NCBI RefSeq assembly: GCF_001667035.1
Contig: NZ_LZIR01000008.1
Location: 1 to 64,000, forward strand
Source: Mycobacterium sp. 852002-51057_SCH5723018
Lineage (GTDB): Bacteria > Actinomycetota > Actinomycetes > Mycobacteriales > Mycobacteriaceae
Direction: 5' to 3'
Length of the DNA: 64,000 bases
The notes under the pieces: generated by a model
Databases searched by the model: none
Told to the model about the DNA's origin: nothing
The model's input: only the letters and a program-made list of their open reading frames with translations
Shown here: positions 1 to 9,011 of the stretch, piece after piece
How the letters are laid out: each line of letters begins with the position of its first letter
Position numbering within the stretch: position 1 is the stretch's first letter
Translations under genes and position numbers: made by a program

Positions 1-2
1 GC

Positions 3-788
3 AAGACGTGTGATGAGCAGTCCAGTTGTTGGCGGATCAGACTTCCCCATGAGGAGGCGGCGAAGTTCGACGCGGCGCTGGCGTCGCATCGTGAGGCGCT
101 GGTGGCCCAGTGGAAGCAGGATCACGGCGATGGGGAGCGCGCCTCAGAGCAGCGCCCGCCGTTGCCGGGCACTGTGGAGGCGTTTTTGCGCTTGGTGGAG
201 GCGGGCTGGGATGCCGAGGTGGCTCGTCGGCCGCACGGGGCTCAGACCACGGTGGTGGTGCATGTCGATGTGGAGCGGCGCGCTGCGGCGTTGCATCTGG
301 GTCCGCTGCTCAGCGAGGCCGCACGCCAATACCTGACGTGTGATGCCACGTGTGAGGTCTGGTTTGAACGCGACGGCGAGGTGATCGGTGCTGGGCGCGC
401 GACGCGGGTGATCAACCGGCGGCTGCGGCGCGCGCTCGAGCATCGCCATCGCACGTGCGCGGTGCCCGGTTGTGGTGCCAGCCGTGGTCTGCACGCCCAC
501 CACATCCGGCATTGGGAAGACGGCGGCCCCACGGAGTTGTTCAACCTGGTGTTGGTGTGTCCGTATCACCATCGGTTGCACCACCGGGGCCTCATCACCA
601 TCGCCGGATGCGCCGACGATCTGATTGTCACCGACAGCGCCGGTCAACGGCTGCGCGCGGGATCGCTCGCGCGTCCGCCCAACCTTGCCCCGCCGGCTGT
701 TCCCCCGTGGCCCGGGCCCACCGGCGAGCGCGCCGACTGGTGGTGGTATGAACCGTTCCAGCCGCAGCCACCACCGACAAACAACTAA
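3..788 (+). CDS. 13E12-type DUF222/HNH endonuclease protein, 5' end outside window
   Basis: The frame is open from the first bases of the window, so the N-terminal DUF222 part is cut off. The visible DUF222 end reads LPHEEAAKFDAALASHREAL. The C-terminal HNH nuclease domain has CAVPGC, then HAHHIRHWEDGG and CPYHHRLHH, which carry the metal-binding Cys and His residues. This is the 13E12 repeat family, present in many copies in mycobacteria and often LexA-controlled; any such site would lie upstream of the window. The tail is rich in Pro and Trp. The ATG at 102 is internal and is not the true start. The family call is firm; the cellular role is unknown. Confidence 0.85.
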   Translation, partial: KTCDEQSSCWRIRLPHEEAAKFDAALASHREALVAQWKQDHGDGERASEQRPPLPGTVEAFLRLVEAGWDAEVARRPHGAQTTVVVHVDVERRAAALHLGPLLSEAARQYLTCDATCEVWFERDGEVIGAGRATRVINRRLRRALEHRHRTCAVPGCGASRGLHAHHIRHWEDGGPTELFNLVLVCPYHHRLHHRGLITIAGCADDLIVTDSAGQRLRAGSLARPPNLAPPAVPPWPGPTGERADWWWYEPFQPQPPPTNN

Positions 789-852
789 GTCGGTTATCCG
801 GCCAAACGGGTTCAGGCATAAAGAAATTCGTGTGCACAGGCCCCGCTACCCG

Positions 853-2055
853 CTAATTTGAGCTAAGTCGTGCCCCGAGTAGCGCGTCGTTGTGTTGGCC
901 GACGGCGGGCGGGGGATCGGTGACCGCGGCGTCGAAGCTGGAATACCGTGCCGGCATGCGGATCACGGTGACGGCGTCCGCACCGTCACCCACCGGCAGC
1001 GCCAGCTCGTTCTCGGCGAACAGCGGGGTGTCGACCACCTGCTTCCAGGTGTAGGCGAGGCAGGCCATCAGGCCGCCTTCCTGCAGTAGTTCAACCCATT
1101 CGGCGGCGGTCTTGGCGGCAAGCGCCGACTCCAATTCCTCGGTCAGCTCGGGGTAATTTTGCGCCCGCGAGCGCTGGTCGGCGAATCGCTCGTCCTCGAT
1201 CAGGTCCGGCCGGCCGATGATCTGGCACAGCTTGGCCCAGTGCTTGGGCACGTACGCGCTGATCACCAGGTAACCGTCGGCGGCCCGGAACGCGTCGGAT
1301 GGTTGGGTGGCAAACCCGACTCCCTTGCGCTTCTTGGCCTTTGGCGCGGAGTCGGGTTTGGGGCCATCGCTCGGCTTGTTCAGGTGAATCGTGAGCTGGC
1401 CGGCCTGCAGCGCCACCGCGACGTCGTACATCGCGACCCGCACCACGTCGGCCACCCCGTGGCGCTCGCGGTTCAGCAGCGCGGCCAGCACCGCCTGGGC
1501 CAGCACGTGACCGCTCGCCGCGTCCACGAGCTGGAACGGGATGATCTGCGGCTTGCCGGTCGGCGTGGGCATCCCGGTGGTCATGCCCGACTCGGCGGCC
1601 ACCATCAGGTCGACGCCCGGCCTGCTGCCGTGCGGACCGTTGCCGCCGTACGCCGAAAGCCGCGCGTAGACGAGTTTGGGATTGCGCGATCGTAGGTCGT
1701 CGGGACCCAGGCCCAGGCGCTCCATCACCCCGGGCCGAAACCCTTCCAGCACAACGTCGGCGGTGTCGGCGAGCTGCAGTATCTGCTGCTTGGCCTCGTC
1801 GGTGGTCAAGTCCACCGCCACCGACTTCTTGCCCCGGTTGTGCGGCAGAAACAGCGTGGGCAGCGGCGGTCGCCCGGGCAGGACCGCGGTGATCTGGCGG
1901 GCCGCCTCGCCGCCGGGCGCCTCCACCTTGATGACCTCGGCGCCCAGGTCGGCCAGCACCTGGCCGGCCAGCGGGCCGGCGATGTTCTGGGTGAAGTCGA
2001 GGACCCGGAAGCCTTCAAGAGGCTTGGGCGCCTCGCTGTTTGGCATATCGGCCAT
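853..2055 (-). CDS. CaiB/BaiF family (class III) CoA transferase
   Basis: This 400-residue protein has the usual length for class III CoA transferases, which move CoA between acyl groups through an aspartyl-CoA anhydride, or act as acyl-CoA racemases. The N-terminus has the family signature RVLDFTQNIAGPLAGQVLAD followed by LGAEVIKVEAPGGE. The segment SAYGGNGPHGSRPGVDLM carries the probable catalytic Asp. It starts 3 bases after the stop of the methyltransferase gene on the same strand, so the two are probably co-transcribed. The substrate cannot be read from the sequence. Confidence 0.88.
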   Translation of the reverse strand: MADMPNSEAPKPLEGFRVLDFTQNIAGPLAGQVLADLGAEVIKVEAPGGEAARQITAVLPGRPPLPTLFLPHNRGKKSVAVDLTTDEAKQQILQLADTADVVLEGFRPGVMERLGLGPDDLRSRNPKLVYARLSAYGGNGPHGSRPGVDLMVAAESGMTTGMPTPTGKPQIIPFQLVDAASGHVLAQAVLAALLNRERHGVADVVRVAMYDVAVALQAGQLTIHLNKPSDGPKPDSAPKAKKRKGVGFATQPSDAFRAADGYLVISAYVPKHWAKLCQIIGRPDLIEDERFADQRSRAQNYPELTEELESALAAKTAAEWVELLQEGGLMACLAYTWKQVVDTPLFAENELALPVGDGADAVTVIRMPARYSSFDAAVTDPPPAVGQHNDALLGARLSSN

Positions 2056-2058
2056 TCT

Positions 2059-2973
2059 TTAACCTGCCTTGTGCAGCACCGCGGTGCAGTAGTAGTTCTT
2101 GGCGAACGGTGCGTCGGGGCCTTCGGGTTGCAACGGTAAACCGTTGTCCGCCAACAGCCGATTCAGCGGCGTGCGGACCGGCCGCCAGCCACGGTCGGCC
2201 AGGTATGTTGCCGCGTCGTTGCGTTCGCCGGGGAAGCCCAGGTCACCGAGCGCGATGTCGAGGCCGTTCTCCCGCCACTTCTCGCTGGCGGCGTTCAGCG
2301 CGTCCCCGCTGACTCCCGAGTTGAGGAACACCTCGGCCACCAGCCGGCTGCCGTCGGCGCTAAGCTCGGTGATCTGATCCAGCATCCGGTCCTGCGCCTC
2401 GGCCGGCAGGAAACCGAGCAGGCCCTCGGCGGCCCAGGCGGCCGGCCGGCCCGTGTCGAACCCGGCCTGCCGAAGCGCGGCCGGCCAGTCGTGGCGCAAG
2501 TCGATCGGCACCGCCCGCACCTCGGCCGCGGAGTTGGCGCCGAGTTCGGCGATGGTGACGGCCTTGAAGTCGATCACCTGCGGCTGGTCGATCTCGAATA
2601 CCGTCGTGCCCGCCGCCCAGGGCAGCCGGTACCCGCGGGCGTCGAGCCCTGAGGCCAGGATCACCACCTGGCGGATGCCTGCATCGCAGGCGTCGCCGAA
2701 GAATGCGTCGATGAAGCGCGTGCGGGCGGCCATCATGTCGGTCATGCGCTGCATGCCCCAGGGGGCGCCGAGGACATCGACGTCCGCGGAGCTCAATTCA
2801 CCGGCGGCCCAACGGGTCATGAAGTCGACGCCGACGGCCCGCACCAGCGGCTCGGCGAACGGATCGTCGATCAGCCCGTCGCGGGTGGCGCGGGCCCTTC
2901 CCGCGGCCACCATGGTGGCGGTGGCCCCCACGCTGGTCGCCAGGTCCCACGTGTCATTGTCGGTGCGCGCCAT
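2059..2973 (-). CDS. SAM-dependent methyltransferase, LCM/TIGR00027 family
   Basis: This 304-residue protein belongs to the large mycobacterial set of putative S-adenosylmethionine-dependent methyltransferases related to leucine carboxyl methyltransferase. Typical blocks are [19 protein letters not shown] at the N-terminus, the SAM-binding [17 protein letters not shown], and [12 protein letters not shown]. The start is supported by GAAGAAGGGA just upstream. It is first in a two-gene unit with the CoA transferase. Members of this family are numerous and mostly uncharacterised, so the methyl acceptor is unknown. Confidence 0.88.
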   Translation of the reverse strand: MARTDNDTWDLATSVGATATMVAAGRARATRDGLIDDPFAEPLVRAVGVDFMTRWAAGELSSADVDVLGAPWGMQRMTDMMAARTRFIDAFFGDACDAGIRQVVILASGLDARGYRLPWAAGTTVFEIDQPQVIDFKAVTIAELGANSAAEVRAVPIDLRHDWPAALRQAGFDTGRPAAWAAEGLLGFLPAEAQDRMLDQITELSADGSRLVAEVFLNSGVSGDALNAASEKWRENGLDIALGDLGFPGERNDAATYLADRGWRPVRTPLNRLLADNGLPLQPEGPDAPFAKNYYCTAVLHKAG

Positions 2974-3000
2974 GTCGTCCCTTCTTCGCTCTACTGGTTA

Positions 3001-3414
3001 GCCACAATAACGATACGGTCTCCGGCCGGTTCGGCGTCCGAGCGGGAGCCCCGCTCGTTTTGGCTGACCGCGCCGTACATCGCCGCCGAATCCATTCGCG
3101 AGCTGACCGGCGGGCACCACGCCGAGACTTCGGTGATCGGCATCGGCTTGACGGCCGCCGCCCTGGTGGCGATGCCGATCCTCGGCTGGGCCGACCACGA
3201 GCTCGGGTCGCGGTTGGGGTCGGAGGCCACCGAGGGCGCGGGGAACCAGAACTACCTGTGCGCTGCCCAGGCCGCCGGGGTACTGGTCGGCCTTGCCGTC
3301 ACGGCGCTGTGGGCCGGCGGATGGTGGCTGGACCCGGCGATCGGGCTGGCCATCGCCGGTGTTGCGGTCTGGCAGGGCCTCCGCTCCTGGCGTGGCTACG
3401 CCTGCTGCTGCTGA
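3001..3414 (+). pseudogene. C-terminal remnant of a cation diffusion facilitator transporter
   Basis: The frame is open from about 3001 and encodes the last transmembrane part of a cation-efflux family protein: LTGGHHAETSVIGIGLTAAA, then NYLCAAQAAGVLVGLAVTAL and WWLDPAIGLAIAGVAVWQG. No N-terminal half is present; the sequence runs directly into the divergent methyltransferase start. A complete family member has about six membrane spans, whereas this piece has about three. The ATG at 3133 is inside the conserved region and has no ribosome-binding site. I infer a 5'-truncated, non-functional copy. Confidence 0.7.
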
Positions 3415-3793
3415 AGCTCCGTGGCCGGGCTCACTGCCGCCCGTCCAGGGATGAGAAGGTGGGTTGCCTCGGCAAATGCCGCAGTCGTGCAACGCGATTC
3501 GCTGGCCGGCCCAAGTGCGCGTGATGCGTCGCGAGGATTTGGCCGTGGTCGAAGATCGCCAAAAAGTCACTTCAGGCCAGCGTCCACATGCTCGTGCGTT
3601 ACCTCAAGCCGTCATTCCCGCTCAGGCCCAACAGTGCGGACCCACCGGTGCCGGGGATACCGAGCGCCGGGCTAACGCGAGCCGGGTGAACGCAAGGATT
3701 TCGCAAGCGGTGTGGAGGATCCTCAGGTGGTCAGGCACCGCGGCCCGACCCCCCGGGCAGAGAATCCACTCTTCACCAAAGGGAAACAGATCC
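3415..3793. other. Intergenic stretch, no gene seen
   Basis: About 380 bases lie between the transporter remnant and the secreted-protein gene. I see no convincing coding frame. The 3' part must hold the promoter of the secreted-protein gene, but no clear -35/-10 pair stands out. A 10-bp palindrome GAGGATCCTC occurs near 3715. Confidence 0.4.
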
Positions 3794-4129
3794 ATGAACA
3801 AGCACACCCTGAAGGGGACCATCGCCGCGACGCTGCTGTCGGGCGGCGTCGCCATGGCAGGATTCGGGCTTGGTGCAGGCACCGCCTACGCAGACCCCGG
3901 CTACATAGAACCTGTTGGGCCGTATCACTGGTGCCCGGGAGGACCGCCCATGAATGTCAACTGGGACCAGAGTGTGTGCCACACCTTTTGGCACGTTGGT
4001 ACCGGCGCCGGCAATGTCGGCGGCCCCGGCGATCTTCATAACAACCTTTACGAGGGCCCCAATCCACCGCGGGTACCCGTAGGTCCGTGCTTCGCCATGT
4101 GGATTCCGGCGCCTTGCCCCAACGGTTAG
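3794..4129 (+). CDS. Small secreted hypothetical protein
   Basis: This 111-residue precursor has a clear Sec signal peptide: a short basic start (MNKHTLKG), a hydrophobic core and an A-Y-A-D-P cleavage region near residue 33. The mature part is short and rich in Gly, Pro and Trp, with four cysteines (in HWCPGG, SVCHTFW, GPCFAMW and APCPNG) that could form two disulfides. AAAGGGAAA lies ahead of this ATG; a longer upstream frame is less plausible because it would bury the signal peptide. No function is recognised. Confidence 0.7.
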   Translation: MNKHTLKGTIAATLLSGGVAMAGFGLGAGTAYADPGYIEPVGPYHWCPGGPPMNVNWDQSVCHTFWHVGTGAGNVGGPGDLHNNLYEGPNPPRVPVGPCFAMWIPAPCPNG

Positions 4130-4191
4130 AAGATCGCCCCGCCAAGATTGCTGGGCCGTAGTTCCCCGGCTCGCCGCGTCGCGATTGCCGT

Positions 4192-6360
4192 TCAGTCCAG
4201 GCGGTACCGGATCAGCCGAGAGCTGTTGGCCACCACCGCCACCGACGACGCGTTGTGCAGGATCGCGGCCAGCACCGGGGACAGCGCGCCGCCCGCGCCG
4301 ATGATCAGCCCGGCGGCGTTGACGGCGATGGACATGCCGTAGTTCTCGCGGATGACGTCGACGGCCCGGGCACCCAGGTCGCGAACGTCGAGCAGGCGAT
4401 GCAGGTCGTCATTGGCCAGTGCTACGTCGGCGGTCTCGACGGCCACGTCGGTTCCGGCCAGGCCCATCGCGATCCCGATGTCGGCGGCGGCCAGCGCGGG
4501 GGCGTCGTTGATGCCGTCGCCGACCATCCCGACGACAAAGCCGTCGCTTTGCAGTTCGCGCACCACCTCGAGCTTGTGCTCCGGCATCACCTCGGCGCGC
4601 CACTCGTCGATCCCGAGCTCGTCGGCGACCACCTCGGCGATGTCGGGATGGTCGCCGGTGAGCATGACGATGCGGCGAATCCCGTTGGCGCGCAGCTTCT
4701 TCAGCACCTCGGCGGCTTCGGGACGCACCTCGTCACGCAGGCTGATCAGCCCCACCAGGGTGCCGTCCACGGCGAGCAGCAACGGCGTCTCCGCCTGGCG
4801 CCGCAGCTTGTCCACCCATTCCGACGCCTTCTTGGACACCTTCACCTTTTCGGCGCGCAGCAGCGACGGGCTGCCCAGCAGCAGGGTCCGGCCGTCGGCC
4901 CAGGTCCGCATGCCCAGGCCCACCAGCACCTCGCACTCCTCGTGCGGGGGGATGCTGATGTGGCGCTCCTCGGTGGAGCGGATCACCGCCTCGGCCAGCG
5001 GGTGACGGGAGTGGATCTCCGAGCTGGCCGCATACGCCAGCACCTGCTCGGGCTTCCAATCCTTGTGCATGGCAACGATATTGGTGACCACCGGCCGTCC
5101 GACGGTCAGCGTCCCGGTCTTGTCGAAGACGATCGCGTCGACCTGGCCGGCCTGTTCGAGGTGGGAGCCGCCTTTGATCAGGATGCCGCGGCGCGCGCCG
5201 TTGCCGATCGCGGCGCTGATCGCGGTCGGGGTGGCCAAACCGACCGCGCACGGGCACGCGATCAGCAGCATCGTCATGGCCCGGCGGACGTCGCCGGTGA
5301 TCGCCAGGGTGATCGCGGAAACGATGAACGAGGTGGGAACGAAACGGCGAGAGAAGTTTTCGCCGACCGTCTGGATCGGTGCGCGGTCGTGCTGGGCCTC
5401 CTCGACCCGGGCGATGATGCGGCCGATGGTGGTCTGGTTGCCGACGGCGCTGGCGCGCACCACCACGCGCCCGCGCACCACGACCGACCCCGCGTGCACG
5501 GGTGAGGAGACCGTGACGCTGACCGGCAGGGTTTCCCCGGTGATCGCGGACTGGTCGACGATCGCCTCGCCGTCGACGACCTCGCCGTCCACCGGGATCG
5601 CGACGTGGTCGTGGACCACCACCTCGTCGCCAATCTGCACGGTGTCGATGGGCACCTGGACCTCAGTGAAGGACTGCGGGCCGTCGGTCAGCCGGATCCA
5701 GGCCGTGTCCTGGCTGCCGCGCAGCAGCTCGGAGATGGCCCGCCGGGTGCGCCGCAGCGTCAGGTCCTGCAGGTACTCGCCGATGTTGAGCAGCCACAGC
5801 ACGGTGAGCGCGACGACGTTCTCCCGCAGCACAAGGCTGGCCACCGTCGCCGCCGAGACCAGGGCGTCGGTGCCGGCCCGGCCGGAGCGCAACGACCGCA
5901 GCGCCCCGCGCAGGAAGGGGTAGCCGGTGAAGACGGTGACGCCGGTGGCGAAGATCCGGCCGCTCGGGCCGAGCAGCGGCGGCCGCGCGAACACGTAGCG
6001 GCGCACCCCGAGCAGGGCCAGCGCCGCGCCGCCGATGACCATGCGAAGCACGTCGGTGTTGCGGATCTCCTCGGAGTGCGGCGCGCGCGCCGGGATCAGC
6101 TCGGCGGCCACGCTCGCCGCGCCGCCGATGGCATCGAGCACCGCGGAGCGGTCGCAGCGCCGGGGCGAGTACCAGACGACGACGGAGCCGGTCCGCGGGT
6201 AGGCGTGCACGACCCGCACCCCGTCTTGCTTGGCGACGGCCTCTTCCACCGCGACGGCCCGCCGCGAGTCGGATCGGACCCACTCGACCGAGACCCGCAT
6301 GCGCCCGGCCGCATCCGAAATGACTTTCAGTGCGGGGACTTCGGCGGTGTCGACCGACAT
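4192..6360 (-). CDS. ctpC: P1B-type metal-exporting ATPase CtpC
   Basis: This 722-residue integral membrane ATPase matches M. tuberculosis CtpC in length and context. Established work on CtpC links it to Zn/Mn export. Motifs seen: CPCAVGLATP in the metal-binding membrane helix, the phosphorylation site FDKTGTLTVGRP, TGE in the actuator region (SAITGETLPV), HPLAEA in the nucleotide domain and GDGINDAPALAAADIG. The N-terminal HMA-like domain lacks the usual CxxC, a known CtpC trait. It begins 9 bases after the pacL1 stop, so the two form one unit. Confidence 0.95.
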   Translation of the reverse strand: MSVDTAEVPALKVISDAAGRMRVSVEWVRSDSRRAVAVEEAVAKQDGVRVVHAYPRTGSVVVWYSPRRCDRSAVLDAIGGAASVAAELIPARAPHSEEIRNTDVLRMVIGGAALALLGVRRYVFARPPLLGPSGRIFATGVTVFTGYPFLRGALRSLRSGRAGTDALVSAATVASLVLRENVVALTVLWLLNIGEYLQDLTLRRTRRAISELLRGSQDTAWIRLTDGPQSFTEVQVPIDTVQIGDEVVVHDHVAIPVDGEVVDGEAIVDQSAITGETLPVSVTVSSPVHAGSVVVRGRVVVRASAVGNQTTIGRIIARVEEAQHDRAPIQTVGENFSRRFVPTSFIVSAITLAITGDVRRAMTMLLIACPCAVGLATPTAISAAIGNGARRGILIKGGSHLEQAGQVDAIVFDKTGTLTVGRPVVTNIVAMHKDWKPEQVLAYAASSEIHSRHPLAEAVIRSTEERHISIPPHEECEVLVGLGMRTWADGRTLLLGSPSLLRAEKVKVSKKASEWVDKLRRQAETPLLLAVDGTLVGLISLRDEVRPEAAEVLKKLRANGIRRIVMLTGDHPDIAEVVADELGIDEWRAEVMPEHKLEVVRELQSDGFVVGMVGDGINDAPALAAADIGIAMGLAGTDVAVETADVALANDDLHRLLDVRDLGARAVDVIRENYGMSIAVNAAGLIIGAGGALSPVLAAILHNASSVAVVANSSRLIRYRLD

Positions 6361-6369
6361 CTCCGCCGA

Positions 6370-6651
6370 TCAGTGGTCGTGCTGGTGGGCGTCGGCCACG
6401 GACGGCGTGGGCGCCTCTTCGCCGATGCGTTCCCGGGCCTCGGCCATGACGTCGGCGAGCTTGAGCCGCGCCGACTCGGCGGTCTCCTCGGCCTTGCGGG
6501 TGCCGCGCAGTCCCAGCTCGGCGGCCGACACGGCGGTCTCGTGCAGCGGGGCCTTGGCCATGGCCTTGCGGACCACCTCGTAGGCCGTCACGCCGACCAG
6601 GCCGGTGACCACCGTTCCCGCCGCCTTCGCCAAGAGACCGTAGACCGCCAT
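6370..6651 (-). CDS. pacL1: PacL1-like metal-binding membrane partner of CtpC
   Basis: The chosen ATG gives 93 residues, the length I recall for the M. tuberculosis homologue Rv3269, and AGGAAGG lies upstream. An N-terminal hydrophobic segment (MAVYGLLAKAAGTVVTGLVG) would anchor the protein in the membrane. The middle is charged and helical, and the C-terminus ends in DAHQHDH, a His/Asp metal-binding tail like that of PacL1. Known PacL1 acts with CtpC in zinc resistance as a membrane chaperone or scaffold. A longer in-frame extension to 6726 crosses the likely promoter and is rejected. Confidence 0.85.
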   Translation of the reverse strand: MAVYGLLAKAAGTVVTGLVGVTAYEVVRKAMAKAPLHETAVSAAELGLRGTRKAEETAESARLKLADVMAEARERIGEEAPTPSVADAHQHDH

Positions 6652-6697
6652 GACCGCAACCCTTCCTGTCGTCACACCGTCAGCCGACGTTGGCACG

Positions 6698-6729
6698 ACG
6701 TTAACATTGAAATATTGCGATATCAATAT
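6698..6729 (-). promoter_or_regulatory. Candidate promoter and operator of pacL1-ctpC
   Basis: On the minus strand TTGATA (6726-6721) and TAACGT (6703-6698) are spaced by 17 bases, a plausible SigA-type promoter. An inverted repeat ATATTG-N6-CAATAT (6712-6729) overlaps the -35 element, where a repressor or metal sensor could act. The metal-response idea is inference from the genes it serves. Confidence 0.45.
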
Positions 6730-6739
6730 GAATCGGCGC

Positions 6740-7465
6740 CTACAGGACCCGGGTCACCTTCTCGGTCTCGATCCTGCGCGCCTGCGATGACGGGTCGGGA
6801 TTGGCCACCTGCACCAACGACGCGCCGACGGCCAGGATCGACAGCAGGCCGTCCACCAGCTCGCCGGCGTGGGTCCACGAAGCGGTGGAAAGCACCCGAT
6901 CGTCGGGCGTCAGTCCCCTTGCCGCAGCGGAACTTTGGCATTCGGCCAGGATCTCGTCGGCCGATCGGCCGGCGAGCGCGGGACCCGGACGGGCTTCGGG
7001 AACGATCTGATCACCGTGCACCCGCACCGCGGTGGCGTAGTCGGTGACCCCGATCGGCAGGTCGGGCGCGGGGCGGCCGAACGGATCCAGCGACAGCACC
7101 GCCACCTCCCCGCCGGCCGCCAGGGCGTCGGCCTCGTCCAGCCGCTCGGCGGTGCACAGCGCGAAATCGGCCGCGCCGTCGAGCACCGCCTCGGCCCCGA
7201 TCCACCACACCCCGAACAGGACCGCCGCGGTCTGCCAGTGCGCGGGCAGCAGGATCGCGACCCGGCTGGCCGGGCCGGCGCCCATCTCGTCGCGCAACAG
7301 ATTGGCGGTCTTGGCGGCCCAGTTGGCCAGCGTCACGCCCGACAGTTCGATGCGCTCGGCCGTGGCGTCGTCGTAGTAGGTGATGCGCGGGCCGACCGGG
7401 TCCGTCCGCAGGATCGGCGAAAGGATCGCTTGGGAAAGCGTGGTCAGCGTGCTCAGTTGATGCAC
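6740..7465 (-). CDS. TIGR03089 family protein (Rv3268-like)
   Basis: This 241-residue protein matches an actinobacterial family related to the N-terminal part of AMP-binding/acyl-adenylate enzymes: ITYYDDATAERIELSGVTLA, then WAAKTANLLRDEMGAGPASR and VAILLPAHWQTAAVLFGVWW. It lacks the C-terminal adenylation motifs, so catalysis is doubtful. The GTG start lies inside the end of cpsA (13-base overlap, GTGCATCAACTGA), implying translational coupling. The M. tuberculosis homologue sits in the same place. Role unknown; a link to envelope assembly is inferred only from the coupling with cpsA. Confidence 0.8.
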   Translation of the reverse strand: MHQLSTLTTLSQAILSPILRTDPVGPRITYYDDATAERIELSGVTLANWAAKTANLLRDEMGAGPASRVAILLPAHWQTAAVLFGVWWIGAEAVLDGAADFALCTAERLDEADALAAGGEVAVLSLDPFGRPAPDLPIGVTDYATAVRVHGDQIVPEARPGPALAGRSADEILAECQSSAAARGLTPDDRVLSTASWTHAGELVDGLLSILAVGASLVQVANPDPSSQARRIETEKVTRVL

Positions 7466-8937
7466 TCCGGCTTGTCGGAGCCGGCGGTCAGGATCGGCGA
7501 CGGCGGCGGGACGTTGGGATCGGCCCCCTGTCCCGGAGCGGCTCCGGCGTTGGACACGCGGGCGGGCATGATGGTTCGGTCGCCGGACAGGCCCGACCCG
7601 GGACCGGTGTAGTCGTTGGCCAGCACCACCCGCACGGCGCCGGGCGCCAGGGAGGCGTCGGGGACGATGGGCAGCCCGCCCAGTTCCTTGGCGATCTGCT
7701 GCGCGCCCAGGTCGTCGGTCTTGGCGGCACGCACCTGGCTGGTCTTGACGTGGCCGCTTTCGTTGTTGCCGACGCTGCCGCTGGTGAATCCCTTGGAGCT
7801 CAACACAGCCGACACGGCCGCCGCCAGCCCGTTGATGTCGGTGTCGTTGACGACGTTGGCGGTGGTCTTGGCGGGCGTGTAGGCCAGTTCCTCGGTCTTG
7901 CCCTGGGCCTGGTCCTGCAACAGGCCCCCCACCCAGTCCTGGACCTGGTGCGCGTCCACCCGCACCACGCTTTGCATACCGTCGTCACTCCAGCCGGCGC
8001 CGTCGAGCACGGGGATGGTGGCGAAGGCGACGTTGCCGCCGGCCAGCTTCTGCAACTGCTGGACGAAATCCATGATGTCCCAGCCCGACGAGAGCACCAC
8101 CGAGCGCTGGATGGCGGCCTCCAGCCGCTTGAGCGTGGCGGGGCTGGACAGCGTCTGGTTGGAGATGACCCGGTGGGCCAGCGAGGCCATCACCGCCTGC
8201 TGGCGCACCACCCGGTCCAGGTCACCGCGGGGCAGGTCATGGCGCTGCCGGACGAAGCTGAGCGCCTGCGGGCCGCTGAGCCGTTGCTGGCCGGCCGGAA
8301 AGTCGGCACCCGAAAGTGGTTCGAACACCGGCTCTTTGAGGCAGACGTTGACGCCGCCGAGCGCGTCGGTGATCAGCGCGAAACCGAGCAGCCCGATCTC
8401 GGCGTAGTGGTCGACGGTGACGCCGGTCAGATCGGCGACGGTCTTGATCAGGGCCTCGCGGCCGGCCTCGGTGCCCTGCGCCGACGCGTCCTGCGCGGAA
8501 ACGCCGGCCTTGACCAGGCTGGCGCGCTTGGCCTCCCGTGTCTGTCCGTAGACGCCGTTGATCTTGGTCTTGCCCAGGCCCGGCGCCGCGACGTAGGAGT
8601 CCCGCGGAATCGAGATCGCGGTCGCCGACCTCCCGTTGTTGGGGATCCGGATCAAGATGATGGTGTCGGTGTTGGTCGCTTCCTCGTCGCCGGCCTTCAG
8701 CGTCGCCAGCTCCTCGTCCGACAACGGGTTGCCGTGCGCGTCGGTGCGACTGTCCAGGCCGACCAGCAAGATGTCGATCGCGCCGTCGTCGCCGCCCTTG
8801 CCCAGCGAGGGCGCGGACATGTGGAAGATGCCGTCCTCGAACGAGCGGACGTTGCTCCACGCGATCCCGGTCCCGAAAACGACCGCGACGGCCAGCACAG
8901 TGGCAATCACACGAATCACACGCTGCACAGGCATCAC
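7453..8937 (-). CDS. cpsA: LytR-CpsA-Psr family cell-wall ligase CpsA
   Basis: This 494-residue protein has an N-terminal membrane anchor (VIRVIATVLAVAVVFGTGIA) and an extracytoplasmic LCP domain with DILLVGLDSRTDAHG, IPRDSYVAAPG and LSFVRQRHDLPRGDLDRVVR. A LytR_C-type domain follows near residues 370-460. LCP enzymes transfer lipid-linked glycans to peptidoglycan; in mycobacteria they attach arabinogalactan. The neighbouring divergent rmlD-wbbL genes make the linker that such enzymes join. The 74 bases between cpsA and rmlD must hold both promoters. Confidence 0.92.
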   Translation of the reverse strand: MMPVQRVIRVIATVLAVAVVFGTGIAWSNVRSFEDGIFHMSAPSLGKGGDDGAIDILLVGLDSRTDAHGNPLSDEELATLKAGDEEATNTDTIILIRIPNNGRSATAISIPRDSYVAAPGLGKTKINGVYGQTREAKRASLVKAGVSAQDASAQGTEAGREALIKTVADLTGVTVDHYAEIGLLGFALITDALGGVNVCLKEPVFEPLSGADFPAGQQRLSGPQALSFVRQRHDLPRGDLDRVVRQQAVMASLAHRVISNQTLSSPATLKRLEAAIQRSVVLSSGWDIMDFVQQLQKLAGGNVAFATIPVLDGAGWSDDGMQSVVRVDAHQVQDWVGGLLQDQAQGKTEELAYTPAKTTANVVNDTDINGLAAAVSAVLSSKGFTSGSVGNNESGHVKTSQVRAAKTDDLGAQQIAKELGGLPIVPDASLAPGAVRVVLANDYTGPGSGLSGDRTIMPARVSNAGAAPGQGADPNVPPPSPILTAGSDKPECIN

Positions 8938-9011
8938 AACAGATTACTTGCGACACAGCAGCTTCTCGGGTAGCCCGCGGCGGCGCGCCCGACCCGTGCC
9001 AAACTCGAAAC

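Noticed and set aside
5605..7047. Long plus-strand open frame over ctpC, pacL1 and the TIGR03089 gene
   Set aside because: Antisense to three well-supported genes, low complexity, no family motif.
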